A DNA stretch of 64,000 bases from Streptomyces sp. CMB-StM0423 (GTDB lineage: Bacteria; Actinomycetota; Actinomycetes; Streptomycetales; Streptomycetaceae), in assembly GCF_002847285.1 (NCBI RefSeq), contig NZ_CP025407.1:4372501-4436500 (forward strand). The letters are read 5' to 3'. The notes under the pieces were generated by a model. That model saw only the letters and a program-made list of their open reading frames with translations, was not told where the DNA came from and made no database searches. Positions 1 to 7,571 of the stretch are shown here, piece after piece; positions within the stretch are counted from its first letter, which is position 1; every line of letters begins with the position of its first letter. The position numbers were made by a program, and so were the translations under genes.

Positions 1-1022
1 GCCATCCGCACCATCTCCGGCGCCGCGAGGTCCATGCGGTACGGCTGGTCGGAGGGCTCGGCGTGGGTGATGTTGGCGTTGGTCAGCTCGACCGCGGGCC
101 GGAACTGGTGGTTCAGCGAGTCGAGCAGCCGGGTGGTGTCCTCGCCGACCATGTCGTAGATGCCGGCGGCCTCCTGCTCGTAGATGAGGCTGCGGATCGT
201 CTCGCTGACGGCGTTGTTCAGCTTCTCCTCGAAGCCGCGCACGGCGCCGAGGGTGTAGACGAACTCGACCGGGTCGCTGATCCGGAACTGGATGAACAGG
301 TCGATGGACGCCTTCACCCCGCCCTTCGTCGGGGCCTCGCGCACGGGCGCGTTGAAGGGGTACTCGCGGGTGGTGTTGAGGATGTACGAGACCCGCTTCC
401 ACGGGTTCAGCAGGATGACCCGGCCGGGGCCGACGACCTGCTCCAGCTTGCCGAACTTGGTGATCAGGGCATGACACCCATCGGGCACCATCACCATCCC
501 CTGCCGCCACCACACGAACCCCACGGCGAAGATCGCCAGCACCCAGTAGTGGGCGCCGAACAGCGGGTTCGTCACCACGTCGTCGCCGGTGGCGGCCACC
601 GCGATGGTGCCGACGAGGCCGATGACGAGCAGCAGCGACACCGGCAGCATGCTGAGGAACGAGCGCCCGCGCGGCAGCACCATCGGGCAGATGGCGTGCA
701 CCTGCTCAAGCCCCTCGCGCTTCAGCTCGCTGCGGTTCAGCACCTCCCCGGCCTCGTCCAGCGGCACGGACTGCTGCGTCATGACGGTGTCGAGGCTGCC
801 GCCCTGGTCGCGGGCGGCGGGGAAGTCGGCCGGGTCCATCCCGTCCTCCCGGGGCGCGTCGCCACGCCGGCCCCGGCCGCCTTCCCTGCCCTCGCGGCCC
901 TGTTCCCCGTCGGGCAGTACACCGCGGCGGCGCAGCTCGTCCTGGGCGAGCTGCCCCGGGCCGTCCCCCTCCATCACGGCCTGCGCCGCGCTTCTGAAGG
1001 TCTGCGCGCGCGAACGTGCCAT
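1..1022 (-). CDS. SPFH/band-7 domain membrane protein (C-terminus beyond window)
   Basis: Reading the minus strand from an ATG at 1022 gives an open frame of 340 codons that runs off the left edge, so the 3' end is missing. An acidic, Arg-rich N-terminus of about 110 residues is followed by two hydrophobic segments (about residues 120-140 and 150-170) and then a band-7/SPFH core with VPDGCHALITKFGKLEQVVG and a later 'IRSLIYEQEAAGIYDM' stretch typical of stomatin/prohibitin-like proteins. A purine-rich ribosome binding site (GAGGAGGGGG) precedes the start. The family forms membrane-associated oligomeric scaffolds; no specific partner is visible. Confidence 0.85.
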   Translation of the reverse strand, partial: MARSRAQTFRSAAQAVMEGDGPGQLAQDELRRRGVLPDGEQGREGREGGRGRRGDAPREDGMDPADFPAARDQGGSLDTVMTQQSVPLDEAGEVLNRSELKREGLEQVHAICPMVLPRGRSFLSMLPVSLLLVIGLVGTIAVAATGDDVVTNPLFGAHYWVLAIFAVGFVWWRQGMVMVPDGCHALITKFGKLEQVVGPGRVILLNPWKRVSYILNTTREYPFNAPVREAPTKGGVKASIDLFIQFRISDPVEFVYTLGAVRGFEEKLNNAVSETIRSLIYEQEAAGIYDMVGEDTTRLLDSLNHQFRPAVELTNANITHAEPSDQPYRMDLAAPEMVRM

Positions 1023-1155
1023 GTCGTCCCCCTCCTCAGGTCGCGTGATCACTCTCCGCAATCCCAAGCGTTTCGTACAGTCGTGCGCAAGCCCAGGCGC
1101 GGATCGTGACAACACGGGTACGTGGTCATTGCACGATTCCGGCAGTAAGCGGGTT

Positions 1156-1174
1156 TAGCAGAGCGCCTGCTCTA
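1156..1174. promoter_or_regulatory. Inverted repeat upstream of small LURP-one-like gene
   Basis: A short palindrome reading TAGCAGAGCGCCTGCTCTA lies 11 bases ahead of the ATG at 1185, between the divergent SPFH gene and this gene. The AGAGC/GCTCT arms resemble TetR-type operators, but no regulator has been tied to it; assignment is inference from position and symmetry. Confidence 0.35.
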
Positions 1175-1184
1175 CTATTTCGGC

Positions 1185-1454
1185 ATGGACACCCGGACCC
1201 TCCAGGCGCAGCCGGAGCGCAACGGGGCGGTGGCGCTGGTCCGCCGCGGCTGGAGCCTGCTCCCGGTCGTCGGCGAGTTCCCCTTCCCGGTCCCGTACCA
1301 CTCCGACTTCACGGCGGACGGCAAGCGGGCCTTCTCGGTGACGAAGAAGCTCTCCCTGTACGACCGCTACGAGATCGACATCGCCGACCCCGCGCTGGAC
1401 CGCCGCCTGATCATCGCCCAGGCAGTGGCCCTGGACGCCCTCCAGTCCCGCTGA
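1185..1454 (+). CDS. Small protein resembling the C-terminal half of LURP-one/scramblase-like proteins
   Basis: This 89-residue product ends in DPALDRRLIIAQAVALDAL, which resembles the C-terminal repeat of LURP-one-related (phospholipid-scramblase-like) actinobacterial proteins, normally about 160 residues or more. The preceding FSVTKKLSLYDRYEIDI also fits the beta-strand pattern of that fold. It is about half the usual length, so it may be a shortened family member or a remnant. A palindrome sits just upstream, and the frame stays open past the stop (next feature). Confidence 0.55.
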   Translation: MDTRTLQAQPERNGAVALVRRGWSLLPVVGEFPFPVPYHSDFTADGKRAFSVTKKLSLYDRYEIDIADPALDRRLIIAQAVALDALQSR

Positions 1455-1469
1455 CCGCGGCCGGCGGGG

Positions 1470-1646
1470 GGCTACGCCCTCCTCGCCTGGTGGCCGGCCG
1501 CGCTCGCCGCGCTCGCCGAGGCGGCCGTCGGCGTCCACGGCTGGGAGCCGGCCGAGCGGATCGGCCTGATCGGGGCGGACGAGGCGGGGCTGCTCGGGCA
1601 CGAGGCGGGGGACAGGATGTCGGAGCCGTTCCGGAAGGCCGGGTGA
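1470..1646 (+). pseudogene. Protein-like fragment without a start codon
   Basis: In the same frame as the preceding gene but beyond its TGA, 58 sense codons (G-Y-A-L-L-A-W-W-P ... F-R-K-A-G) end at a TGA at 1646. The composition is protein-like and the codon bias is actinobacterial, yet there is no start codon or ribosome binding site. I read it as the 3' remnant of a lost gene; the family is not recognised. Confidence 0.3.
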
Positions 1647-1653
1647 GGCGGCG

Positions 1654-2286
1654 CTACGGCCCCGGGGACGGTGACGGGGACGCGGGCGGGGGCGGCAGCG
1701 GGGTGGCGGTGAGCCAGGTGGCGACGAGGCGGAGTTCCGCGGCGTGGGCCGCCGGGTCGTAGCCGTCGTCCGTCGCCGCCAGGTAGGCCGCGTCGATCAC
1801 CGTGACGAGCCAGCGGGCCGCCCGTGCCGGGGGGAACGGCGGCGTGTGGCCCTGCGTCGCCAGCCGCTCCAGGAGCGTCGTCAGGGCCGCCAGGGTCCGG
1901 GTCTCGTCGTCTCCCAGCAGCCTGGCGAACTTCAGGTCGCGGCTCGCCTGGATCAGCGCCGCCGCGATCAGGCCCGGGGCCTGCGGGTCGTCGAGGTCCG
2001 CGGTGAGGCGGTCGAAGAGGAGGGCGAAGCCCTCCTCGGGGTCGGGCATCGCCAGCGCGCGGTCGCGGATCTCCGCGGTGCGCGCCAGGTCGTCGGCGAA
2101 GAGGGCGTGGAAGATCGCCTTCTTGGTGGGGAAGTAGTGGAAGAGCGTCCCCGAGCCGATGCCCGCCCGGCGGCAGATGCGCGCCGTCGACGTCCCGTCC
2201 ACCCCGTTCGCCGCGAACTCCTCCGCCGCCGCGGCCAGGATGCGGGCCCGCTTGCGCGCGTGCTGCTCGGGGTTGACGGTACGCAT
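1654..2286 (-). CDS. TetR/AcrR family transcriptional regulator
   Basis: The 210-residue protein begins MRTVNPEQHARKRARILAAA and carries the classic TetR N-terminal helix-turn-helix (about residues 10-60, including TSTARICRRAGIGSGTLFHYFPTKKAIFHAL), followed by an all-helical ligand-binding half and a Pro-rich tail. The ATG at 2286 is chosen because it places the start right before the HTH helix; longer upstream readings overlap the divergent phosphotransferase. An inverted repeat abuts the start codon, so autorepression and control of the divergent gene are likely. The ligand is unknown. Confidence 0.85.
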   Translation of the reverse strand: MRTVNPEQHARKRARILAAAAEEFAANGVDGTSTARICRRAGIGSGTLFHYFPTKKAIFHALFADDLARTAEIRDRALAMPDPEEGFALLFDRLTADLDDPQAPGLIAAALIQASRDLKFARLLGDDETRTLAALTTLLERLATQGHTPPFPPARAARWLVTVIDAAYLAATDDGYDPAAHAAELRLVATWLTATPLPPPPASPSPSPGP

Positions 2287-2290
2287 CACC

Positions 2291-2305
2291 GCCGAATATA
2301 TCGGT
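2291..2305. promoter_or_regulatory. Putative TetR operator between divergent genes
   Basis: CCGA-ATATA-TCGG is a perfect inverted repeat in the 55-base gap between the divergent TetR and phosphotransferase genes, and it includes the only AT-rich bases there. The flanks (CACCG and TGTG) extend the symmetry imperfectly. It could serve as operator and as -10 region for one or both genes. Confidence 0.5.
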
Positions 2306-2341
2306 GTGGCGCGAGGGGGTGACCGGCGTAGGGTCCCGCCC

Positions 2342-3247
2342 ATGTCTGCTGTCCGGATGCACGCCGACGAGGCGGAGATAGACGCCGCGCTCGTACGGAG
2401 CCTGATCGCCGCCCAGTTCCCCCGGTGGGCCGCGCTGCCCGTCGAACGGGTCGCCTCCGGCGGCACCGTCAACGCCGTCTTCCGGCTCGGCGACGAGCTG
2501 AGCGTGCGGATGCCCCTGACCGCCGCCGGTGCCAAGGACGTGGATCTGGAGTTCTCCCATCTGCCCCGGCTCGCCGCCGGCCTGCCCGTGCCCGTGCCCG
2601 AGCCCGTCGCCGTGGGCGAGCCCGGGGCCGGGTACCCCTGGCAGTGGAGCGTCTGCCGCTGGCTCCCCGGGACGATCCTGCCGCCCGACGCCGGCGTCGC
2701 CGCCCCCGGGCCGCTCGCCGGCCAGCTCGCCGGCTTCGTCAACGCCATGCGCGCCGCGGACCCGGCCGGCGGCCCGCCCTCGTACCGCAGCGAGACCCTG
2801 GCCGACCGCGACGCGGAGACCCGCGCCGCCCTCGCGCAGCTCAAGCCCGGGGACGGCGTGGACGTGCCCGCCGTGACCGCCGCCTGGGAGACCGCCCTGC
2901 GCGCGCCCGCCTACGCCGGGGCGCCGGTGTGGCTGCACGCCGACCTGTCCCCCGGGAACGTCCTGCTCACCGACGACGGACGCCTCGGCGGCGTCATCGA
3001 CTTCGGCTGCATGGGCCTCGGCGAACCGGCCGTCGACCTGATCGCCGCCTGGAACCTCTTCACCGGTCCCGCGCGCGAGGCGTTCCGCGCCGCGGTGGCG
3101 GGCGGGGACGACGACGCGGCGTGGGCGCGCGGGCGCGGGTGGGCGCTGTCGATCTCGCTGATCCAGTTGCCGTACTACCGGCACACCAACCCGGTCATGG
3201 TCGCCAGTTCGAAGTTCGTCATCGACGAGGTGCTGGCCGACGGGTAG
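2342..3247 (+). CDS. Aminoglycoside phosphotransferase (APH) family protein
   Basis: The 301-residue protein has the kinase-like APH fold. The N-terminal lobe contains VERVASGGTVNAVFRLGDELSVRMP, the catalytic loop reads HADLSPGNVLL (HxDxxxxN, about residues 199-206), and the metal-binding segment is VIDFGCMGLGEPAVDLIAAW. Such proteins phosphorylate small hydroxylated substrates, including antibiotics and sugars; the substrate cannot be told from sequence. It diverges from a TetR gene across a shared operator, which suggests inducible expression. The ATG at 2342 keeps the intergenic operator free. Confidence 0.85.
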   Translation: MSAVRMHADEAEIDAALVRSLIAAQFPRWAALPVERVASGGTVNAVFRLGDELSVRMPLTAAGAKDVDLEFSHLPRLAAGLPVPVPEPVAVGEPGAGYPWQWSVCRWLPGTILPPDAGVAAPGPLAGQLAGFVNAMRAADPAGGPPSYRSETLADRDAETRAALAQLKPGDGVDVPAVTAAWETALRAPAYAGAPVWLHADLSPGNVLLTDDGRLGGVIDFGCMGLGEPAVDLIAAWNLFTGPAREAFRAAVAGGDDDAAWARGRGWALSISLIQLPYYRHTNPVMVASSKFVIDEVLADG

Positions 3248-3362
3248 GGTTGCGGGCATGACCTGGCGACATTGATGCGTACGTACCGCCCGCCCCGAGC
3301 GGCGATCGGCGGCCTGCTTCTACGCGTACTCGTTCCTGGACGACTTCGTCCTGCTCTACCCC

Positions 3363-4613
3363 GTGTACGCGCTGCTCTTCGCCGACCACGGGCTGTCGCT
3401 GTGGCAGGTCTCCTCCCTCTTCGTCATCTGGTCGCTGACGTCCCTCCTGCTCGAAGTCCCCTCCGGGGCCTGGGCCGACGCGTTCTCCCGCCGCCTGCTG
3501 CTGTGCGCGGGACCGCTGCTGACGGGCGCGGGGTTCACGCTGTGGATCGTGGCGCCGTCGTACGGGGCGTTCGCGGCGGGGTTCGTGCTGTGGGGAGCGA
3601 AGGGCGCGTTCGCGTCGGGAGCGCTGGAGGCGCTGCTCTACGAGGAGTTGGGCCGGGCGGGCGCGGCGGACCGGTACGCGCGCACGCTGGGGCGCGGGCG
3701 CGCGGCGGGCACGGTGGGGGTGATGGCGTCGATGGCGGCGGCGGCCCCGGTGTTCGCGGCCGGCGGGTACGCGGCGGTGGGGGCGGCGAGCGTGGCGTCG
3801 TGCCTGCTGGGGGCGGCGGTGGCGACGCGGTTTCCGGAGCACCGGGGGGCCGGAGAGGGCGTACGGGACGACAGGGGTGCCGGAGAGGCCGACGGGCCCG
3901 GCGATCCCGGGGCGGCCCGTGCCGAGTCCGGCGGGACCGAACCTGCCGGGTCCGATCCCGGACCTGAGCCCGCCCCCGAAGCCGACGCCGACGACCCCGG
4001 TCTCGGCTGGGTCGGCACCCTCCGCGCCGGGTTCGCCGAACTCCGCGCCGAGCCCGCCGTCCGCGGCGCCCTCCTCCTCGTCCCCGCCGTCGTCGCCGTC
4101 TGGGGCTCCCTCGACGAATACACCCCCTACCTCGTCCGCGAGGCCGGCGTCGCCGACCCCGCCGTCCCGCTGTACCTGCTGCTGATCTGGGCCGGTGCCG
4201 CCGCCGGCGGGCTGCTGGCCGGGCGGGTCGAGGAGCGGGGCCGGGCCGCCCGGACGCCGGCGGGGGTACTGGCCGCGCTGCTCGCGGGGTCCGCGGTGGC
4301 GCTCGCCGCGGGCGGGCTGCTGGGGACGGGGGTGGGGATCGCGCTGGTGGGGGTCGCGTTCGGCGGGTTCCAGGTGGCGACCGTGCTCGCGGAGGCCCGG
4401 TTGCAGGAGCGGATCACCGGTCCTGCGCGGGCGACCCTGACCTCGCTGGCCGGCGTCGGTACGGACCTGGGGACGATCACCGTCTACGGCGCGTACGGCC
4501 TGCTCGGCTCGGCCGCCGGACTCGGGCACGGGGCCGCGTTCGCCGTGTGCGCGCTGCCGTATCTGGTCGTCGCGCCGCTGCTGTTGCGCGGCCGGGGGCG
4601 TAGCCGAGCGTAG
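3363..4613 (+). CDS. MFS transporter, N-terminus apparently disrupted
   Basis: The hydrophobic 416-residue reading has the MFS loop 2-3 signature region (LEVPSGAWADAFSRRLLL) and a charged, Gly/Asp/Glu-rich central loop of about 50 residues between two helix bundles. The GTG at 3363 is the first recognised start in frame, but it cuts TM1 in half. The upstream in-frame codons from 3276 encode FYAYSFLDDFVLLYP, which is clearly the missing part. The nearest ATG (3259, MTWRH) is in another frame and hits a stop at once, so an indel near 3270-3276 probably broke the original start. The substrate is unknown. Confidence 0.75.
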   Translation: MYALLFADHGLSLWQVSSLFVIWSLTSLLLEVPSGAWADAFSRRLLLCAGPLLTGAGFTLWIVAPSYGAFAAGFVLWGAKGAFASGALEALLYEELGRAGAADRYARTLGRGRAAGTVGVMASMAAAAPVFAAGGYAAVGAASVASCLLGAAVATRFPEHRGAGEGVRDDRGAGEADGPGDPGAARAESGGTEPAGSDPGPEPAPEADADDPGLGWVGTLRAGFAELRAEPAVRGALLLVPAVVAVWGSLDEYTPYLVREAGVADPAVPLYLLLIWAGAAAGGLLAGRVEERGRAARTPAGVLAALLAGSAVALAAGGLLGTGVGIALVGVAFGGFQVATVLAEARLQERITGPARATLTSLAGVGTDLGTITVYGAYGLLGSAAGLGHGAAFAVCALPYLVVAPLLLRGRGRSRA

Positions 4614-4623
4614 GGCGCGGCAC

Positions 4624-4661
4624 GGACCGGGGGCGGTGGGTCAGGGCACCGCCCCCGGTCC
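4624..4661. terminator. Bidirectional terminator hairpin
   Basis: Perfect 15-base arms (GGACCGGGGGCGGTG and its complement) surround an 8-base loop between the converging MFS gene and the Asp-box protein gene. There is no T-tract, as is usual for high-GC actinobacteria. Confidence 0.7.
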
Positions 4662-4670
4662 CCGGCGCCG

Positions 4671-5852
4671 CTACGCGCCGTCCCCCGTCACCGGTGCGCC
4701 GCTGGGCACCGAGGTCAGACCGGCGTAGAGCACGTCCGGGTCGGCCGGGCTGACGGCGAGGGCGCCGATGCCGTGGTGGCCGGAGTGCCGGATCGTCAGC
4801 TCGTCGTCGTCCGCGTCGTGGCGGTAGAGGTTGGTGCCGCTCCACGGGTCGCCGTACTCGAAGTAGACGACGTCGGCGTCGGTCGGATCCGGGCGCATCC
4901 AGCCGCCGTTGTAGATCACGACGTCCTCGCCGTCCTGGAACTGGTCGACCACGGGCCGGAAGGTGCGGCCGCCGTCGGTCGAGCGGTAGAGGTGCCGGCC
5001 GCTCTCGCCGGCCTCCAGCTCGGTGACGTTCAGCGCCTTCGCGTAGACCACCCGCGGGTCGACGGGCGAGATCGCCAGGGAGAAGCCGTTGACCTTGTCG
5101 CCCGCGGCGCCGAGCTTGGCGCGGCGCCAGGTGCGGCCGGCGTCGTCGCTGGTGAAGCCGCCGGCGTCGCTCACGCCGACGACGATGCGGTCGAAGTCGG
5201 CGCTGGAGACCTTCGCGTCGTAGAACATCGTGTGCGGGCCGGCCTCGGCCAGCGGGACGGGCGTGCCGATGGGACGGAAGCTGCGCCCGTGGTCGGTGGA
5301 CTCCAGCACGCGGCCGCCGTCGGTGACGGCCCGCAGGTGGCCGGCGCGGCGCGGGTTGGCGGTGAGCCCGTAGAGCCCGCCCAGCTTCTCGCCGTCGAAG
5401 GCCGGCATCCTGACGACCTCGTTGCCGTCGACCCGGTAGACGCGGTCGCCGCGCAGCTCCCACACGTAGGCGCTGCCGTCGCGCCCGGGGGCGACGAACC
5501 AGTGGCCCGATCCGAGCTTGGCGATGGTGTGCCAGCGGCAGCCGGCATCGGCCGACCGGGTCACCCGGCCGTTGATGTCGGTGGCCAGCAGCCGGTTCGG
5601 GGTGGCGAGGGTCTCCAGGCCGGTGACCAACTGGTAGTACGGCGGCCGCTCGGCGGTGGTGGTCGGGGCGAAGGTGGCGCCGCCGTCCCGGGTGTGGGAG
5701 AGCGAGCCGTCGCTGACGACCTGGTCGCACTCGGGTGCGTCCCAGTGCTTCGGGTGCGCGGCGGCGTTGGCGGGAGCGGCGGCCGTGAACAGGCTCGCGA
5801 CGAGCGCTGCGCCGACCGTCACGGTGGTAATCGCGCGGTGAAGGGGTCTCAC
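4671..5852 (-). CDS. Secreted BNR/Asp-box (sialidase/sortilin-like beta-propeller) protein
   Basis: The 393-residue protein starts at a GTG (5852) preceded by GAGGAGGAG; the first 30 residues (RPLHRAITTVTVGAALVASLFTAAAPANA) are a typical Sec signal peptide ending in ANA. The mature part holds at least five Asp-box motifs (SHTRDGGATF, STDHGRSFRP, TSDDAGRTWRRA, STDGGRTFRP), the hallmark of BNR propellers found in exo-sialidases, xyloglucanases and Vps10/sortilin domains. The catalytic residues of a given hydrolase family cannot be assigned. Extending upstream to 5951 would bury the signal peptide, so the shorter start is preferred. Confidence 0.75.
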   Translation of the reverse strand: MRPLHRAITTVTVGAALVASLFTAAAPANAAAHPKHWDAPECDQVVSDGSLSHTRDGGATFAPTTTAERPPYYQLVTGLETLATPNRLLATDINGRVTRSADAGCRWHTIAKLGSGHWFVAPGRDGSAYVWELRGDRVYRVDGNEVVRMPAFDGEKLGGLYGLTANPRRAGHLRAVTDGGRVLESTDHGRSFRPIGTPVPLAEAGPHTMFYDAKVSSADFDRIVVGVSDAGGFTSDDAGRTWRRAKLGAAGDKVNGFSLAISPVDPRVVYAKALNVTELEAGESGRHLYRSTDGGRTFRPVVDQFQDGEDVVIYNGGWMRPDPTDADVVYFEYGDPWSGTNLYRHDADDDELTIRHSGHHGIGALAVSPADPDVLYAGLTSVPSGAPVTGDGA

Positions 5853-6014
5853 CCGGATCTCCTCCTCGATGACGTTGTCCTCACCAGGAAGTACCGTGAT
5901 CGTCTGGATGTCCACGTCGATCGGCTGGCGAACGGACGCCATGGCGCCCATGCGCCGCTCGCGCTGCCCCCATCAGGCGGGACATATCCGATACGCGCCC
6001 CGGGGGTCCACGTC

Positions 6015-7016
6015 ATGTTCGAGCCGTTTGGCGTCCTCGCGTCCGACGAAGCCCTGTACCGCCTGCTGCTCCGCCATCCGCCGCTCGACACCGCGCGGTT
6101 GGCGGCGGCGGCCGGGCGTACGGAGGCCGAGACCGCCCCCGGGGTCGAGCGGCTCGCGGAGCTGGGCCTGGTCACGCTGCTGCCGGGGGCCCCGGTCCGG
6201 CTGGTCGCGACCCGGCCCGACGCGGCCGTCGACCAGCTCACGGTCCGCTGGCAGGACCAGGTCGCCGTGGCCAGGACCGCGGCCACCGCGCTCCTCGCCG
6301 ACCTGCCGGTCGACCGCAGGCACCGGCCCGAGGACCAGGTGGAGATCCTCTTCGGCCGCGGCTCGGTCGCGGCGGCCTTCGACCGGCTGCAGCGGTCGGT
6401 GCGGCGCGAGTTGCTGGTCCTGGACCGGCCGCCGTACGCGCAGGAGCCGGCCGAGCCGAACCGGGCGGAGCTGGAGATACTGGCGCGCGGCGCGCGGGTG
6501 CGCGGGCTGTACGCACCGGAGGCGCTGGAAGTGCCGGGCGCGTTCGACGTCTTCGAGGCGGTCGTCGCGGCCGGGGAGCAGGCCCGGGTGCATACGGACG
6601 TGCCGCTGAAGCTCGCCGTCGCCGACGCCACGACGGCCATCCTGCCGTTCAGCCGCGAGGCCCACGAGATGGTCGACAGCGCGTTCGTGATCCACGAAGG
6701 GGCCCTGCTGGACGCGCTGGTGCAGCTCTTCGAGCTGCTGTGGGCGGCGGCGGTGCCCGTGCCGGGACCGCTTGCCGCGGCCGGTGGCGCCGGGGCCGGT
6801 GGCGCCGGGGGCGAGCGGGGCGGCGACGCCGAGTCCGACCGGCAACTGCTGACCCTGCTCGCGGCCGGGCTGAAGGACGAGGCGGTGGCGCGGCGGCTGG
6901 GCGTGAGTGCCCGTACCCTCAACCGCCGGGTCAGCGCGCTGATGCTGCGGCTCGGGGCCCGTACCCGCTTCCAGGCGGGGCTCCAGGCGGCCCGCAACGG
7001 CGCCGTCGACCTCTGA
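6015..7016 (+). CDS. LuxR-type helix-turn-helix regulator with TrmB-like N-terminal half
   Basis: The 333-residue protein has an N-terminal winged-helix-like segment (RHPPLDTARLAAAAGRTEAE), a middle phospholipase-D/TrmB-like sensor region (LLVLDRPPYA and later segments), a Gly/Ala linker, and a C-terminal LuxR HTH (DRQLLTLLAAGLKDEAVARRLGVSARTLNRRVSALMLRLGARTRFQAGLQA). This layout is common for orphan regulators in Streptomyces. It lies divergent from the Asp-box protein with 162 bases between, so it may control that gene. The ATG at 6015 fits domain boundaries. Confidence 0.8.
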   Translation: MFEPFGVLASDEALYRLLLRHPPLDTARLAAAAGRTEAETAPGVERLAELGLVTLLPGAPVRLVATRPDAAVDQLTVRWQDQVAVARTAATALLADLPVDRRHRPEDQVEILFGRGSVAAAFDRLQRSVRRELLVLDRPPYAQEPAEPNRAELEILARGARVRGLYAPEALEVPGAFDVFEAVVAAGEQARVHTDVPLKLAVADATTAILPFSREAHEMVDSAFVIHEGALLDALVQLFELLWAAAVPVPGPLAAAGGAGAGGAGGERGGDAESDRQLLTLLAAGLKDEAVARRLGVSARTLNRRVSALMLRLGARTRFQAGLQAARNGAVDL

Positions 7017-7074
7017 CGCGGACGCGTCTGCGAAGCAACCGACGCGGCGTCGACTGCCCCCGGGGATCAGGCCG

Positions 7075-7485
7075 TTACCGGCCGGCCGGCTGCGCCGCCC
7101 CGGGCAGCGCCTGGGCCAGCACCTCGCGGTGCGTCGGCTTGGCGTCCTCGTACAGCCGCCGGCCCTCCGCCGTCAGCAGGACGAAGATGCCGCGCCGGTC
7201 GACGTCGCACATCGCCCGCGTCACCAGCCCCGCGCGCTCCAGCCGGGCCGTCAGCCGCGACGTCGCGCTCTGGCTCAGGTGCACCGCGCCGGCCAGCTCG
7301 GCCGCGCGGCACTTGTCGTGGTCGCTCGTCGCCAGGCCCTCCAGGGCCTCGAACTCGCTGACCCCGATGCCGTGCCTGCTCTGCAGCTCGCGCTCCAGCG
7401 CACCCCAGACCGCCGCGTGACAGGCCAGGAGGCCGTGCCAGCGGTCCACCAGGGCGCGTTCGGCGCCGACGTCGCTCACGCTCAC
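7075..7485 (-). CDS. MarR family transcriptional regulator
   Basis: The 136-residue protein has the MarR winged helix: recognition region LAGAVHLSQSATSRLTARLERAGLVTR followed by the wing CDVDRRGIFVLLTAEGRRLYEDA (about residues 60-115). It begins with a GTG at 7485. It diverges from a 14-TM drug exporter, and three inverted repeats fill the short gap, the classic repressor/efflux-pump arrangement. It probably represses both genes until a drug or phenolic ligand binds; the ligand is unknown. Confidence 0.9.
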   Translation of the reverse strand: MSVSDVGAERALVDRWHGLLACHAAVWGALERELQSRHGIGVSEFEALEGLATSDHDKCRAAELAGAVHLSQSATSRLTARLERAGLVTRAMCDVDRRGIFVLLTAEGRRLYEDAKPTHREVLAQALPGAAQPAGR

Positions 7486-7512
7486 GCAGCAAAGGTAACA
7501 TGCGCGTGAACC

Positions 7513-7556
7513 TAATGCGACTTCATTAAATGCTTTGGCATTAGATGCCTCTGCAT
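7513..7556. promoter_or_regulatory. Three consecutive inverted repeats, putative MarR operators
   Basis: TAATG-N6-CATTA (7513-7528), AATGC-TTTG-GCATT (7529-7542) and ATGC-CTCT-GCAT (7545-7556) follow one another in an AT-rich 44-base stretch between the divergent marR gene and the DHA2 transporter, ending 15 bases before the transporter ATG. The related half-site TAATGC/AATGC recurs, which suggests cooperative binding of several MarR dimers over both promoters. Confidence 0.7.
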
Positions 7557-7571
7557 GTAGTGTGATCCGTC

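Noticed and set aside
1140..1180. tRNA-like palindrome near 1156
   Set aside because: Only one short stem is present; no cloverleaf can be formed.
1472..3259. Very long antisense open frame of 595 codons on the minus strand
   Set aside because: It is rich in Arg, Gly and Pro, runs opposite the phosphotransferase and beside the TetR gene, and has no domain character; it is a high-GC shadow.
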